NCBI GenBank assembly: GCA_027339635.1
Contig: DAHWNZ010000009.1
Location: forward strand, 1 to 64,000
Direction: 5' to 3'
DNA length: 64,000 nucleotides
Origin: AG-12 sp027339635
Lineage (GTDB): Bacteria > Chloroflexota > Dormibacteria > Aeolococcales > Bog-877
The position numbers and the translations under genes are program-made. A model generated the notes under the pieces. That model was not told the origin of the DNA and searched no databases. It was given only the letters and a program-made list of their open reading frames with translations. Positions 26,548 through 34,373 of the stretch are shown piece by piece (the first letter of the stretch is position 1; every line of letters begins with the position of its first letter).

Positions 26548-26602
26548 TCAGCCCGCGGAAGTCACCGTGGGGAACAGATTCGCGGGATCCTCGAGCTCCC
26601 TC

Positions 26603-26631
26603 TTGAAATATCTTGGCACCCGCACTAACAT
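26603..26631 (+). promoter_or_regulatory. Sigma-70 promoter for the persulfide dioxygenase-SQR operon
   Basis: TTGAAA at 26603-26608 and TAACAT at 26626-26631 are separated by exactly 17 bases, a good match to the consensus. Transcription should start near 26638, leaving a leader of about 60 bases. Confidence 0.7.
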
Positions 26632-26640
26632 GTGCGCAAG

Positions 26641-26650
26641 TCCGGACAAC
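26641..26650. promoter_or_regulatory. Candidate operator at the persulfide dioxygenase transcription start
   Basis: TCCGGACAAC lies a few bases after the predicted start of transcription, where a bound repressor would block polymerase. It is identical to the site upstream of the FeS-NrfD gene. Half of it is the self-complementary TCCGGA. Confidence 0.45.
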
Positions 26651-26699
26651 ATCGACGTCTGGCGCCATTCCTTCGAGCCATCCGAGGAGGAGCTGCGCG

Positions 26700-28055
26700 G
26701 TGCAAATTGTGGTATTGGAAACCCCTGAACTCGGCGATCGCAGCTATCTGATCCACGACGGAGTCAAGGGCCTGGTGGTGGACCCCCAGCGGGACATCGA
26801 CAGGATGTTGGCCGAGATCAAGCGGGCGGCGGTCACGATCACGCACGTGTTCGAGACCCACATCCACAACGACTACGTCACCGGTGGCCTGGCCCTCTCC
26901 CGGGCGGTGGGGGCAGAGTACGGAGTCGCGGCCAGCGACGCGGTCGACTTTCCGAGGCTAGCCATCTTGGACTCCGACGAGTTCGAGATCGGGACGATGG
27001 TGGTGCGCGCTGTGCACACCCCCGGACACACCCCCAACCACATGTCGTATGTCGTCTCGGAGGGGGGCCAGCCGCGGGCGGTCCTCAGCGGTGGCTCACT
27101 TCTCTACGGAACCGTGGGCCGCACGGACCTCATCTCACCGGACCTGACGGACCGCCTCACCCGAGATCAGTTTCACTCCGCACGCCGACTGATGAGCGAC
27201 CTCCCGGAGGAGACCAGGGTGCTCCCCACCCACGGGTTCGGCAGCTTCTGCGCATCCTCGGGGACCTCGACCAGTGGCAACGGCGACATCGCCAGCGAGC
27301 GGCGCGCCAATCTCGCCGCTCAGATTCCAGATGAGAGTGAGTTCGTGTCCAGGGTCGTCTCCGGCCTGGGGCCCTATCCCGCCTACTACGAGCGCATGGC
27401 ACCGCTCAATCGGGTCGGCCCGAAGGCCTTCGATCCCACCCAGACCGCGCCCACGCCGGACCCCGAGGAGATCCGCCAGAGGATCGCCGCGGGAGCGTGG
27501 GTGATAGACACCAGGCCCCGGCGCAGCTTCGCCACAAGCCACCTGGCCGGCACTCTGGGATTCGAACTGGATTCGGCCTACTTCTCGACGTACGTGGGCT
27601 GGTTGGCGCCATCCAACGAGCCGCTGACCATCCTCACGGAGGGGACGGACGAACAGCAGCGGGCGGTGAGAGACCTGTCCCGCATCGGGGTGGATAGAGT
27701 CGAGGTCAGCCCGGCCGGGTTCTCGTCCCACGCGGCCGCAGCGGAGGTCAGGGGGTACCCCGTGACCGACTTTGCCGGCCTGGCCAGACAGCTCAACGGG
27801 ACGACCGCGGTCCTGGATGTTCGCCAGCGCGCCGAATGGTCCTCCGGACACATCCGAGGATCCCACAACATTCCTGTCCAGGAGATCCCCGGGCGACTTG
27901 ACGAGGTGCCCCGCGGGGACATCTTCGTCCACTGCGGTATCGGCTACCGGGCCAGTGTGGCGGCTAGCCTTCTCGATCGGGCCGGCCATTCGGTGACCCT
28001 TGTCGACGATGACTTCAACAACGCCGAGCGCGTCGGTCTGCCATTGGAAAGCTGA
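26700..28055 (+). CDS. Persulfide dioxygenase (ETHE1-like) fused to two rhodanese domains
   Basis: The 451-residue protein has an N-terminal metallo-beta-lactamase domain of the ETHE1/rhodanese-fusion type: His54, His56 and Asp58 in THIHNDY, then HTPGHTPNH, GRTDL and LPTHGF. The usual second His of HxHxDH is Tyr, as in mononuclear-iron persulfide dioxygenases. Two rhodanese domains follow. The first lacks a catalytic Cys; the second has Cys412 in VHCGIGYRAS. It should oxidise persulfide to sulfite and move sulfane sulfur. I chose GTG 26700, seven bases after GAGGAGGAG, over an upstream ATG at 26613. Confidence 0.92.
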   Translation: MQIVVLETPELGDRSYLIHDGVKGLVVDPQRDIDRMLAEIKRAAVTITHVFETHIHNDYVTGGLALSRAVGAEYGVAASDAVDFPRLAILDSDEFEIGTMVVRAVHTPGHTPNHMSYVVSEGGQPRAVLSGGSLLYGTVGRTDLISPDLTDRLTRDQFHSARRLMSDLPEETRVLPTHGFGSFCASSGTSTSGNGDIASERRANLAAQIPDESEFVSRVVSGLGPYPAYYERMAPLNRVGPKAFDPTQTAPTPDPEEIRQRIAAGAWVIDTRPRRSFATSHLAGTLGFELDSAYFSTYVGWLAPSNEPLTILTEGTDEQQRAVRDLSRIGVDRVEVSPAGFSSHAAAAEVRGYPVTDFAGLARQLNGTTAVLDVRQRAEWSSGHIRGSHNIPVQEIPGRLDEVPRGDIFVHCGIGYRASVAASLLDRAGHSVTLVDDDFNNAERVGLPLES

Positions 28056-28094
28056 CGCCAACTCGGCTCACGGACGGCCTGCGGAGGGAAACAA

Positions 28095-29300
28095 ATGGCC
28101 CCGGAAAGACTGCACCACAAGATTGTGGTGGTCGGCGGAGGCACCGCCGGGATCTCGGTCGCGGCCCGAATGCGAAGGGCAGGGGAGGCGGATGTGGCGG
28201 TCATCGAGCCCTCCGACACCCACTATTACCAACCGCTGTGGACCCTGGTGGGCGGGGGAAGAGCTCCGGTCAGGGCCAGCGCCAGACCGGAAGCGTCGGT
28301 CATGCCCAAAGGAGCGGCCTGGATCAAGGCCCACGTGGACGGATTCGACCCGGACAACAATTCCCTAACCCTGGCCACCGGGTCGGAGGTGGAATACGAC
28401 TATCTGGTGGTGTGCCCGGGAATCCAGCTCGATTGGAACAAGATCCCCGGAGCCAACGACGCCGTGCATGGCCCCTTCGCCTCCAGCAACTACACCTATG
28501 ACCTGGCCCCCAAGACGTGGCAGCTGATCCGCCCCCTGCGCCGGGGCACCGCGCTGTTCACCATGCCCGCGGGGCCGATAAAGTGTGCCGGCGCGCCCCA
28601 GAAGATCGCCTACCTGGCCTGTGACTACTGGCGCCAGCAGGGGGTTTTAGGGGACATCAGAGTGGTCCTGGTCCTGCCCACTCCGGGCATGTTCGGGGTC
28701 AAGGTCTTCTCTGACGTTCTCGAGACCGTGGCCGCCCGCTACGGCATCGAGGTTCACAAGTCCAGCGAGGTCGTCGAGGTGGACGGGGAGAGCCGCCGCG
28801 CGGTGATTGTCAACCACTCCGACGAGAGCAGGGAGGAGGTCACCTACGACCTCATGCATTTCGTGCCCCCGCAGAGCGCTCCCGATTGGGTCAAGGCCTC
28901 TCCCCTGGCGGACAAGGCGAGTCCGTTCGGCTACGTCGAGATCGACAAGAATACGATGCGGCATGTGCGCTACCCAAATGTCTTCTCGCTGGGCGATTGT
29001 GGTAGCTCCCCCAACTCCAAGACGGGGGCCGCGGTCCGCAAGCAGGCCCCGGTCGTGGCCGCCAACCTGCGGGCGGTTATGAACGGAGGCCAGGCGGCGC
29101 CCAAGTACGACGGCTACGCCTCCTGTCCTCTCACCACCTCCAGGAACCACCTGCTGCTGGCGGAGTTCGACTACACCATGGAGCCGCATCCGACCCTCCC
29201 CTTCATCAACACCAAGAAGGAGCGGTACGACAGGAACATGTTCAAGCGCTACGCCCTACCGACCATGTACTGGAACATGATGTTGAAGGGAACTGCCTGA
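28095..29300 (+). CDS. sqr: Sulfide:quinone oxidoreductase, type II (SQOR-like)
   Basis: The 401-residue flavoprotein has an N-terminal FAD site (VVVGGGTAGIS), QPLWTLVGGG, and the two redox Cys residues at 164 (PIKCAGAPQK) and 344 (ASCPLTTSRN). This pattern matches mitochondrial-type SQOR. It oxidises sulfide at the membrane surface, passes electrons to quinone and releases persulfide. It follows the persulfide dioxygenase after 39 bases containing GGAGG, so the two form an operon that makes and consumes persulfide. Confidence 0.95.
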   Translation: MAPERLHHKIVVVGGGTAGISVAARMRRAGEADVAVIEPSDTHYYQPLWTLVGGGRAPVRASARPEASVMPKGAAWIKAHVDGFDPDNNSLTLATGSEVEYDYLVVCPGIQLDWNKIPGANDAVHGPFASSNYTYDLAPKTWQLIRPLRRGTALFTMPAGPIKCAGAPQKIAYLACDYWRQQGVLGDIRVVLVLPTPGMFGVKVFSDVLETVAARYGIEVHKSSEVVEVDGESRRAVIVNHSDESREEVTYDLMHFVPPQSAPDWVKASPLADKASPFGYVEIDKNTMRHVRYPNVFSLGDCGSSPNSKTGAAVRKQAPVVAANLRAVMNGGQAAPKYDGYASCPLTTSRNHLLLAEFDYTMEPHPTLPFINTKKERYDRNMFKRYALPTMYWNMMLKGTA

Positions 29301-29307
29301 CCAGAGT

Positions 29308-29388
29308 CGCCCAGGGTGGGCCGGCTCTGCCCGGGGAACACTCCCAGGGGCAGGGCCGAGCCACCTCGGTCGCACGCCACCCTGGGCG
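29308..29388 (+). terminator. Long nested inverted repeat after the sulfide:quinone oxidoreductase gene
   Basis: CGCCCAGGGTGG (29308-29319) pairs perfectly with 29377-29388. Inside it GGCTC/GAGCC and TGCCC/GGGCA form a second stem. The structure begins eight bases after the stop codon. It probably stops or protects the transcript, but it has no U-tract. Confidence 0.6.
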
Positions 29389-29513
29389 CAGGGCGTCCCC
29401 AGACAGCGGCATGGAGCCAATTCAGATTTCATCCACGGCCGGCCGGGGCGGGATAGAGCGTTTCGCCGAGAGCCGGCTGGGCCTGGCGACGACAGAGAGT
29501 TTCACCAGCCCCC

Positions 29514-29544
29514 TTGACAGGCTGAACTGGGCCGGTGTTATGGT
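29514..29544 (+). promoter_or_regulatory. Orphan sigma-70 promoter in the sqr-mpg gap
   Basis: A perfect TTGACA at 29514-29519 is followed, 19 bases later, by TATGGT at 29539-29544. Transcription should begin near 29551. No annotated plus-strand gene follows before 36830, so the product would be a small RNA or short peptide message. Confidence 0.55.
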
Positions 29545-29581
29545 GGGGGCAGGTTACCGGATGCAGACGGAGGTGATCGAA

Positions 29582-29626
29582 TTGCGGACCGTCTGGAGAC
29601 TTCTGAGGCACACTAGGGCGGAGTGA
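29582..29626 (+). CDS. Possible 14-residue Arg-rich peptide
   Basis: A TTG codon lies eight bases after the GGAGG core of GGAGGTGATC (29569-29578). That 10-mer is a full complement of the usual 16S rRNA 3' end. The frame encodes 14 residues with four Arg, then TGA. It sits near the 5' end of the predicted orphan transcript. The peptide may be a leader; there is no independent evidence that it is made. Confidence 0.3.
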   Translation: MRTVWRLLRHTRAE

Positions 29627-29766
29627 GCGGCCCCCCGGGACCGCTTCTCGACGGTCGCCTTGAAGGGCGCCGCCTCAATGGTTGGGTCCCGGTGAAGGGC
29701 ACCTCGACAGTTCGAATTTAACCCGGCTTATCCGCTGGGTTCGGTGCAAAGCACCGGCACTTATTT

Positions 29767-29795
29767 GGGAGCGGGTCCCTTCGGGGTCCGCTCCC
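29767..29795. terminator. Terminator-like hairpin between the orphan RNA and mpg
   Basis: GGGAGCGG and CCGCTCCC pair, continuing through a CCC-TTCG-GGG tip. The plus side is followed by TTCGCGTCTGTTT, moderately T-rich. The hairpin lies just past the mpg stop on the other strand and could serve both directions. Confidence 0.6.
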
Positions 29796-29806
29796 TTCGC
29801 GTCTGT

Positions 29807-30340
29807 TTAGTAGCGGGCCAGGAAGCGCATCGGACTGAGGTCCCTGACCCCAACCCGGGGGCCGACATCTACCCCCCTTATGCGGCTGGGCTCTCGACGT
29901 TCGATCCAAATCTCGCAACCGGGCTGTGCGCACAGGTCAAGCCGGTTGTGACGGAGGTCTATCTCCAGTGCGCGACACAACAGCCCCGGCCCATTGAGCC
30001 GTGGACCCTGGTCGCCCAAAGAGCGCGCCGCGCGAAGCAGGACAGCCTGCGCGTCGCCCCGGGGCCCGGTGACAATGTTGAAGCAGTGGTGCATGCCATA
30101 GATGAGGTAGACGTATGCGTGGCCCGGACTGCCATACATCGGTTGATTGCGCGCGGTCGGCCCCATCCGCGCGTGCGAGGCAGGATCATCCTCTCCGAGA
30201 TAGGCTTCAGTCTCTGTGATCTCGACCTTGATGAGACCTGAGACAGTCCGCCTCACCAGCAGGCAGCCGATCAGTTGGGCAGCGACTTCCGGGCTCGGCC
30301 GGGCGAAGAACGAGCGTCCGAGCCGCGCTGCTTGGGCCAT
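29807..30340 (-). CDS. mpg: 3-methyladenine DNA glycosylase (AAG/Mpg family)
   Basis: The 177-residue protein has the AAG fold motifs: FFARPSPEVAAQLIGC, ETEAYLGEDDPASHA, the catalytic Glu region, and GHAYVYLIYGMHHCFN. It removes alkylated purines such as 3-methyladenine and hypoxanthine to start base excision repair. It follows pheT on the same strand. The ATG has no clear ribosome site. Confidence 0.93.
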   Translation of the reverse strand: MAQAARLGRSFFARPSPEVAAQLIGCLLVRRTVSGLIKVEITETEAYLGEDDPASHARMGPTARNQPMYGSPGHAYVYLIYGMHHCFNIVTGPRGDAQAVLLRAARSLGDQGPRLNGPGLLCRALEIDLRHNRLDLCAQPGCEIWIERREPSRIRGVDVGPRVGVRDLSPMRFLARY

Positions 30341-30371
30341 CTTGGGAGGGGCCTGGAGGTTGTGCCCAGCT

Positions 30372-32771
30372 TCAGCGCACGACCGCTTCAGCCGCCGTGT
30401 GCAGCACCTGCAGCACCTGGTCCCGCAGCTTCTCTCCCTCCCGGCTCGTGAGGGTGCGGGAAGGATCGCGCAGGGTCAAGCGGAAAGTCCAGCCCTTCAT
30501 TCCGCTGGGCAGGCCAGGCCCGAGGTACTCGTCTAGGACGGCAACCGATTCCAGCTCCGGCGGCCCCTGATCCGCGATCCGCTCCAGCGCCGGACCCAGC
30601 GCGGCAGTAGATGGCACCGCCACAGCCAGGTCTAGGGCCAGCGCCGGGGTCCGGGCCAGTCGAGGAGCCACTGGCCGCCTGCCCGCGAATTGAAGCCAGC
30701 CGTCGAGCCTGAGCTCGGCCACCACCACCCGGCCGCGGAGCTCCAGATCTCGAACCGACCCGGAGTCGAGCTCCCCCACAACCCCTATCACCACTCCGCC
30801 GCAGCTGATTTCCGCAGTGCGCCCGGGATGCAATCCAGGCCTCTTCGCGGCGGTGAATCGGAGGTGCTTGGTGGCAAGCGCTCCTTCCAGTCCCTGGCAG
30901 ATGGCGATCAGGCGGCGCAACCTGTTGCCGCTCTCTGTCGAATCCGACTCGACCCTGTGATCAACCATCGCCAGGAGATCCGGCTCCTCTGGGCGCTGGC
31001 CCTCGGCCCCCGCCCAGAACACCGTGCCCCGCTCGAACAGGCGAATTCGCTCCCGGCCCCGGGACTGATTCAGGCGGCAGGCCGCCAGCAGCCCGGGAAG
31101 GACCGAATACCGCAGCCCACCAAGGCTGGCGGAGAGGGGGTTGCCGATGAGAAGCGGCGGCCTGCCGTCCCCCAGGCCGGCTACGGGGGCGGGCGCCGTG
31201 GGGTCCATCAGGCTCAAGGTCACGCACTCCGTGAAGCCGGCGCCCATCATCAGGTCTGCGACGGGCCTGGCGAAGGTGGCCACTCGCGGCTGCTCCTGAG
31301 GCCGCCGCAGCGGCGGAAGGGTGGCCGGGAGGCTGTCGTATCCGAGGATGCGTCCAACCTCCTCCGTCACATCTACCGGCGCCGTCACATCGGTGCGCGC
31401 TGCGGGGGGCGTGGCTGAGATCTCGTCGTTGGCCCCGTCCACTTTGAAGTCAAGAAGACGGAGCGCTCTGGCAGCCGCTTCCGAGGACACGTCCACCCCC
31501 AGGAGCCGCGATATGGCTGTGGCCGAGGTGCGGATGGGCGCGGCCTTACCGGGCAGCGCCCCCGCCGTAACTGGAGAGGGACGCGGGCTAACCCCCATGG
31601 TGTCGTGCAGCAACCGGGCGAAGCGCGCCGCCCCGGGAGGGGCCAAGTTGGGGGACAGGAAACGCTCGAAGCGGGCCGACGCTTCGGTCCTGAGCCCTGC
31701 CCGTCTTGACGTTGAACGAATGGATGTCCACTGGAAACTGGCCGCCTCGAGCAGCAGATTGCGGGTGTCCGTGTGCACGGCGGACTCCAGGGAGCCGATC
31801 AGGCCAGCGATGGCCGCCGGACGCCCGTTCACGGCTATGACCAAGGATCCAGAATCGAGCGGGCGATCCTGGCCATCGAGGGCCAGGATGCGCTCGCCAC
31901 CGCGGGCCCGCCTGACAGCCACCCTGGTCAGCCCGTCGCCACCTCTGACACGGTCAAGGTCGAAGGTGTGCAGCGGCTGCCCGACCTCCAACATCACGTA
32001 GTTGGCGAGGTCAACCACCGCCCCCAAGGATCGCTGCCCCACCGCCATCAGGCGCCTTCGGACGTACAGAGGAGCGGGCCCGGCCGGGATCTCCGAGAAG
32101 CCCTCTGCGAGGTAGAAGGAGCAGAGGTCATCGGCCTCTATGGCTACGCTGACCGATGCCGCCAGGGGCTCACCCACCCGCTCCACCGCTGCAGTATCCG
32201 GCTCAGTAAGGGTCCGGCCCAGGGCCGCCGCCAACTCCCGGGCCACCCCGAGGTGGCACAGACAGTCTGCCCGGTTGCTGAGGATCTCCAGCTCGTAGAT
32301 GGTGTCACCTGGAAAGAGCTCACTCAGAGGCTGGCCGGCGACCGCCTCTCCCGGAGCCAGGGTTAGCACCCCTTCGTGGTCCGCACCCAGACCCAATTCG
32401 TCTAGGGCGCAGAGCATGCCGGCGCTCTCCGTGCCGCGGATGCGGCGCCGGCCAATCTTCATCCCGCCAGGCAACCTGGTCCCGGGACGGGCCCAGGGCA
32501 CCAGCGCTCCCAAAAAGAGGTTGGGGGCGCCACAGACCACCTCCTCCGGCTCGGAGGCGCCATCCCTCACCAGGGCCAGGTTGAGGTGGTCGCTGTCCCT
32601 GAGGGGGTGCAGGTCGACCACCTCCCCCATCACGATCGGCTCCAAACCGTGGGCAAACTCGAAAGTGCGCTCCACCTCCGTGCCCGTCAGGGTCAGGCGC
32701 CGCTCCACCTCCTTCGGGGATACCCCGTCCAGGTCCACCATTGAGCCTAGCCACTCGTGACTGACACGCAC
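30372..32771 (-). CDS. pheT: Phenylalanyl-tRNA synthetase beta subunit
   Basis: The 799-residue protein contains an N-terminal tRNA-binding OB domain (about 40-150, with AMLCALDELG-like GMLCALDELGLG), the B3/B4 editing domain, B5, the core and a C-terminal FDX-ACB anticodon-binding domain. GTG at 32771 gives MRVSHEWLGS, the usual PheT start; the longer open frame overlaps pheS. It is separated from the pheS stop by one base. With PheS it forms the heterotetrameric synthetase. Confidence 0.97.
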   Translation of the reverse strand: MRVSHEWLGSMVDLDGVSPKEVERRLTLTGTEVERTFEFAHGLEPIVMGEVVDLHPLRDSDHLNLALVRDGASEPEEVVCGAPNLFLGALVPWARPGTRLPGGMKIGRRRIRGTESAGMLCALDELGLGADHEGVLTLAPGEAVAGQPLSELFPGDTIYELEILSNRADCLCHLGVARELAAALGRTLTEPDTAAVERVGEPLAASVSVAIEADDLCSFYLAEGFSEIPAGPAPLYVRRRLMAVGQRSLGAVVDLANYVMLEVGQPLHTFDLDRVRGGDGLTRVAVRRARGGERILALDGQDRPLDSGSLVIAVNGRPAAIAGLIGSLESAVHTDTRNLLLEAASFQWTSIRSTSRRAGLRTEASARFERFLSPNLAPPGAARFARLLHDTMGVSPRPSPVTAGALPGKAAPIRTSATAISRLLGVDVSSEAAARALRLLDFKVDGANDEISATPPAARTDVTAPVDVTEEVGRILGYDSLPATLPPLRRPQEQPRVATFARPVADLMMGAGFTECVTLSLMDPTAPAPVAGLGDGRPPLLIGNPLSASLGGLRYSVLPGLLAACRLNQSRGRERIRLFERGTVFWAGAEGQRPEEPDLLAMVDHRVESDSTESGNRLRRLIAICQGLEGALATKHLRFTAAKRPGLHPGRTAEISCGGVVIGVVGELDSGSVRDLELRGRVVVAELRLDGWLQFAGRRPVAPRLARTPALALDLAVAVPSTAALGPALERIADQGPPELESVAVLDEYLGPGLPSGMKGWTFRLTLRDPSRTLTSREGEKLRDQVLQVLHTAAEAVVR

Positions 32772-32772
32772 C

Positions 32773-33807
32773 TCAAAAGCACTCCAGCAGGCGCAGGTCG
32801 TTGTCGTAGAGGTCACGGACATCGGCGATGCCGTAACGCAGCGCGGCAATTCGGTCCGGCCCCATGCCGAAGGCGAACCCGCTGTATCTCTCCGGGTCGA
32901 TGGCGGCGTTGGCGAGCACCGTGGGGTGGACCATCCCTGACCCCAGGATCTCTATCCAGCCCTTGCCCATGCAACTCCGACAGCCCTTGCCCAGGCATAT
33001 CCCACAGGCGACGTCGGCCTCGATCGAAGGCTCCGTGTAGGGAAAGAAGCTGGCCCTGAGGCGCACTCCCCGGTCCTTGCCGAAGAGGGCTTGGATCACG
33101 TGTTCCAGGGTGCCCTTGAGATCTGCGACCGTCACCCCTTGGTCGACCAGGAGCCCCTCGACCTGGTGAAAGACGGGATTGTGAGTGGGGTCGGGGTTGT
33201 CACGACGGGCCACCTTGCCGGGTACGATGATCCGAAAGGGAGGTTCGCCGGCCAGCATGGTGCGCATCTGCATTGGCGACGTGTGGGTGCGATACAGCCA
33301 GTCCTTCCAGCCGCCCGCAAGATAGAAGGTGTCGTGGCTGTCCCGGGCTGGGTGCTCCGGGGGCATGTTGAGAAGCTGGAAGTTATGGAGGTCGTCCTCA
33401 ATCTCGGGACCGCTCACAGATGCGTAGCCGAGCCTCAGGAAGACGTCCTCGATCTCCCGCAGCGTCCGCTGCACCGGATGCTGGTGTCCCCGCTCCAGGG
33501 GCCAGATGGGATGCGAAACGTCCATCTGCTCGGCCGCCACCTCGCGCATCCTGAGCTCCGAGTCGAGCTCCGTCTGGCGCTTGGCCAGGGCATCCGCAAC
33601 CGCGGTCTTGGCGGCGTTGAAAGCCCGCCCGAGCGCCGCTCGATCAGTTCCAATCGACTTCGTCAGCTCGGAGGCGGCGGCTGTGATCAGGCCGCCGTGG
33701 CGGGCCAGATAGCGCAGCCTGAGCTCATCTAGGCGGGAGCGGTCCCTTGCCCCGGCGATCTCCTCAAGGGCTTGCCCGGCGAGGACCCGGAGGTCGTCGC
33801 TGGTCAC
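32773..33807 (-). CDS. pheS: Phenylalanyl-tRNA synthetase alpha subunit
   Basis: The 344-residue class II catalytic subunit has an N-terminal coiled coil, HPIWPLERGHQHP-type motif 1 region, RTHTSPMQMRTM for motif 2 and a GFAFGMGPDRIAALRYG motif 3. An insert near residues 265-285 has four Cys in CGICLGKGCRSCMGKGW, a form seen in many bacterial PheS proteins. Its GTG overlaps the rplT stop (GTGA). Confidence 0.97.
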   Translation of the reverse strand: MTSDDLRVLAGQALEEIAGARDRSRLDELRLRYLARHGGLITAAASELTKSIGTDRAALGRAFNAAKTAVADALAKRQTELDSELRMREVAAEQMDVSHPIWPLERGHQHPVQRTLREIEDVFLRLGYASVSGPEIEDDLHNFQLLNMPPEHPARDSHDTFYLAGGWKDWLYRTHTSPMQMRTMLAGEPPFRIIVPGKVARRDNPDPTHNPVFHQVEGLLVDQGVTVADLKGTLEHVIQALFGKDRGVRLRASFFPYTEPSIEADVACGICLGKGCRSCMGKGWIEILGSGMVHPTVLANAAIDPERYSGFAFGMGPDRIAALRYGIADVRDLYDNDLRLLECF

Positions 33808-34166
33808 TTCGGGGCGACTTTCTCCCGCGCCACGGACACCAGCGCGGCGAAGGCATTGGGATCCCGAGCAGCCATCTCCGCTAGCTGCTTGCGCGAGATC
33901 TCCACCCCCGCTTGGTCCAGAGCGGCGATGAACCGGCTGTAGGGGATCCCCTGCTGGCGCGTTGCCGCGTTGATGCGTGCGATCCAGAGGCGACGAAAGT
34001 CGCCCTTGCGCTTGCGACGGTCGCGGTACTGATAGGCCAGCGAGTGCATGACCGCCTCGTTGGCGGGCCTGAACAGCCGGTTATGAGTTCCGGTTAGCCC
34101 AGAGGCGAGCTCCAACACCCGCTTGTGACGCTTCCTGGCTGTGACTCCGCGCTTGACTCTTGCCAC
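33804..34166 (-). CDS. rplT: 50S ribosomal protein L20
   Basis: The 120-residue basic protein matches L20 throughout: MARVKRGVTARKRHKRVL, RDRRKRKGDFRRLWIARINAA-type centre and GVEISRKQLAEMA. It binds 23S rRNA early in 50S assembly and often represses its own operon. It lies in the conserved order infC-rpmI-rplT, followed by pheS. Confidence 0.98.
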   Translation of the reverse strand: MARVKRGVTARKRHKRVLELASGLTGTHNRLFRPANEAVMHSLAYQYRDRRKRKGDFRRLWIARINAATRQQGIPYSRFIAALDQAGVEISRKQLAEMAARDPNAFAALVSVAREKVAPK

Positions 34167-34169
34167 CGG

Positions 34170-34373
34170 TCAGTGGCCCAGATACGGCGCGTTGCGCCTG
34201 ATCGACTTGGCGTCTCCCGAGGTGACACTCTGGACCTTGGCGTAGCCACGCTTGCGCTTAGCCGACTTGTGCTCAAGCAGGTGGGACTGGAAGGCGCTGC
34301 GACGCAACAGCTTGCCCGTCCCGGACAGGCGGAACCGCTTCTGGGTTCCCTTATGACTTCGGATCTTCGGCAT
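34170..34373 (-). CDS. rpmI: 50S ribosomal protein L35
   Basis: The 67-residue protein begins MPKIRSHKGTQKRFRLSGTGK and matches L35. Its ATG lies inside the last codons of infC in another frame, a 23-base overlap, so translation is probably coupled to infC. It is three bases upstream of rplT. Confidence 0.97.
   Translation of the reverse strand: MPKIRSHKGTQKRFRLSGTGKLLRRSAFQSHLLEHKSAKRKRGYAKVQSVTSGDAKSIRRNAPYLGH

Larger units (their letters stand above)
29551..29800 (+). ncRNA. Candidate structured small RNA with leader peptide
   Basis: After the orphan promoter, the plus strand can fold several hairpins. CCGGGACC (29635-29642) pairs with 29685-29692, or its GACCG (29639-29643) pairs with 29652-29656. 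Further stems are GGTG/CACC (29691-29703), AACCCGG/CTGGGTT (29720-29741) and CGGTGC/GCACCG (29742-29756), with a strong last hairpin at 29767-29795. The mutually exclusive early stems resemble an attenuator, but no plus-strand gene lies downstream. The family is unknown; it is not RNase P, tmRNA or SRP RNA by their core motifs. Confidence 0.35.

Noticed and set aside
29411..29581. 71-residue plus-strand frame as a full gene
   Set aside because: It has no ribosome site at its ATG and the predicted promoter lies inside it. Only the last 14 codons have a good ribosome site.
29720..29741. Possible RNase P RNA 3' end (AACCCGGCTTAT)
   Set aside because: The short match is not supported by the essential GAGGAAAGTCC-type core upstream, and the predicted transcript is too short.
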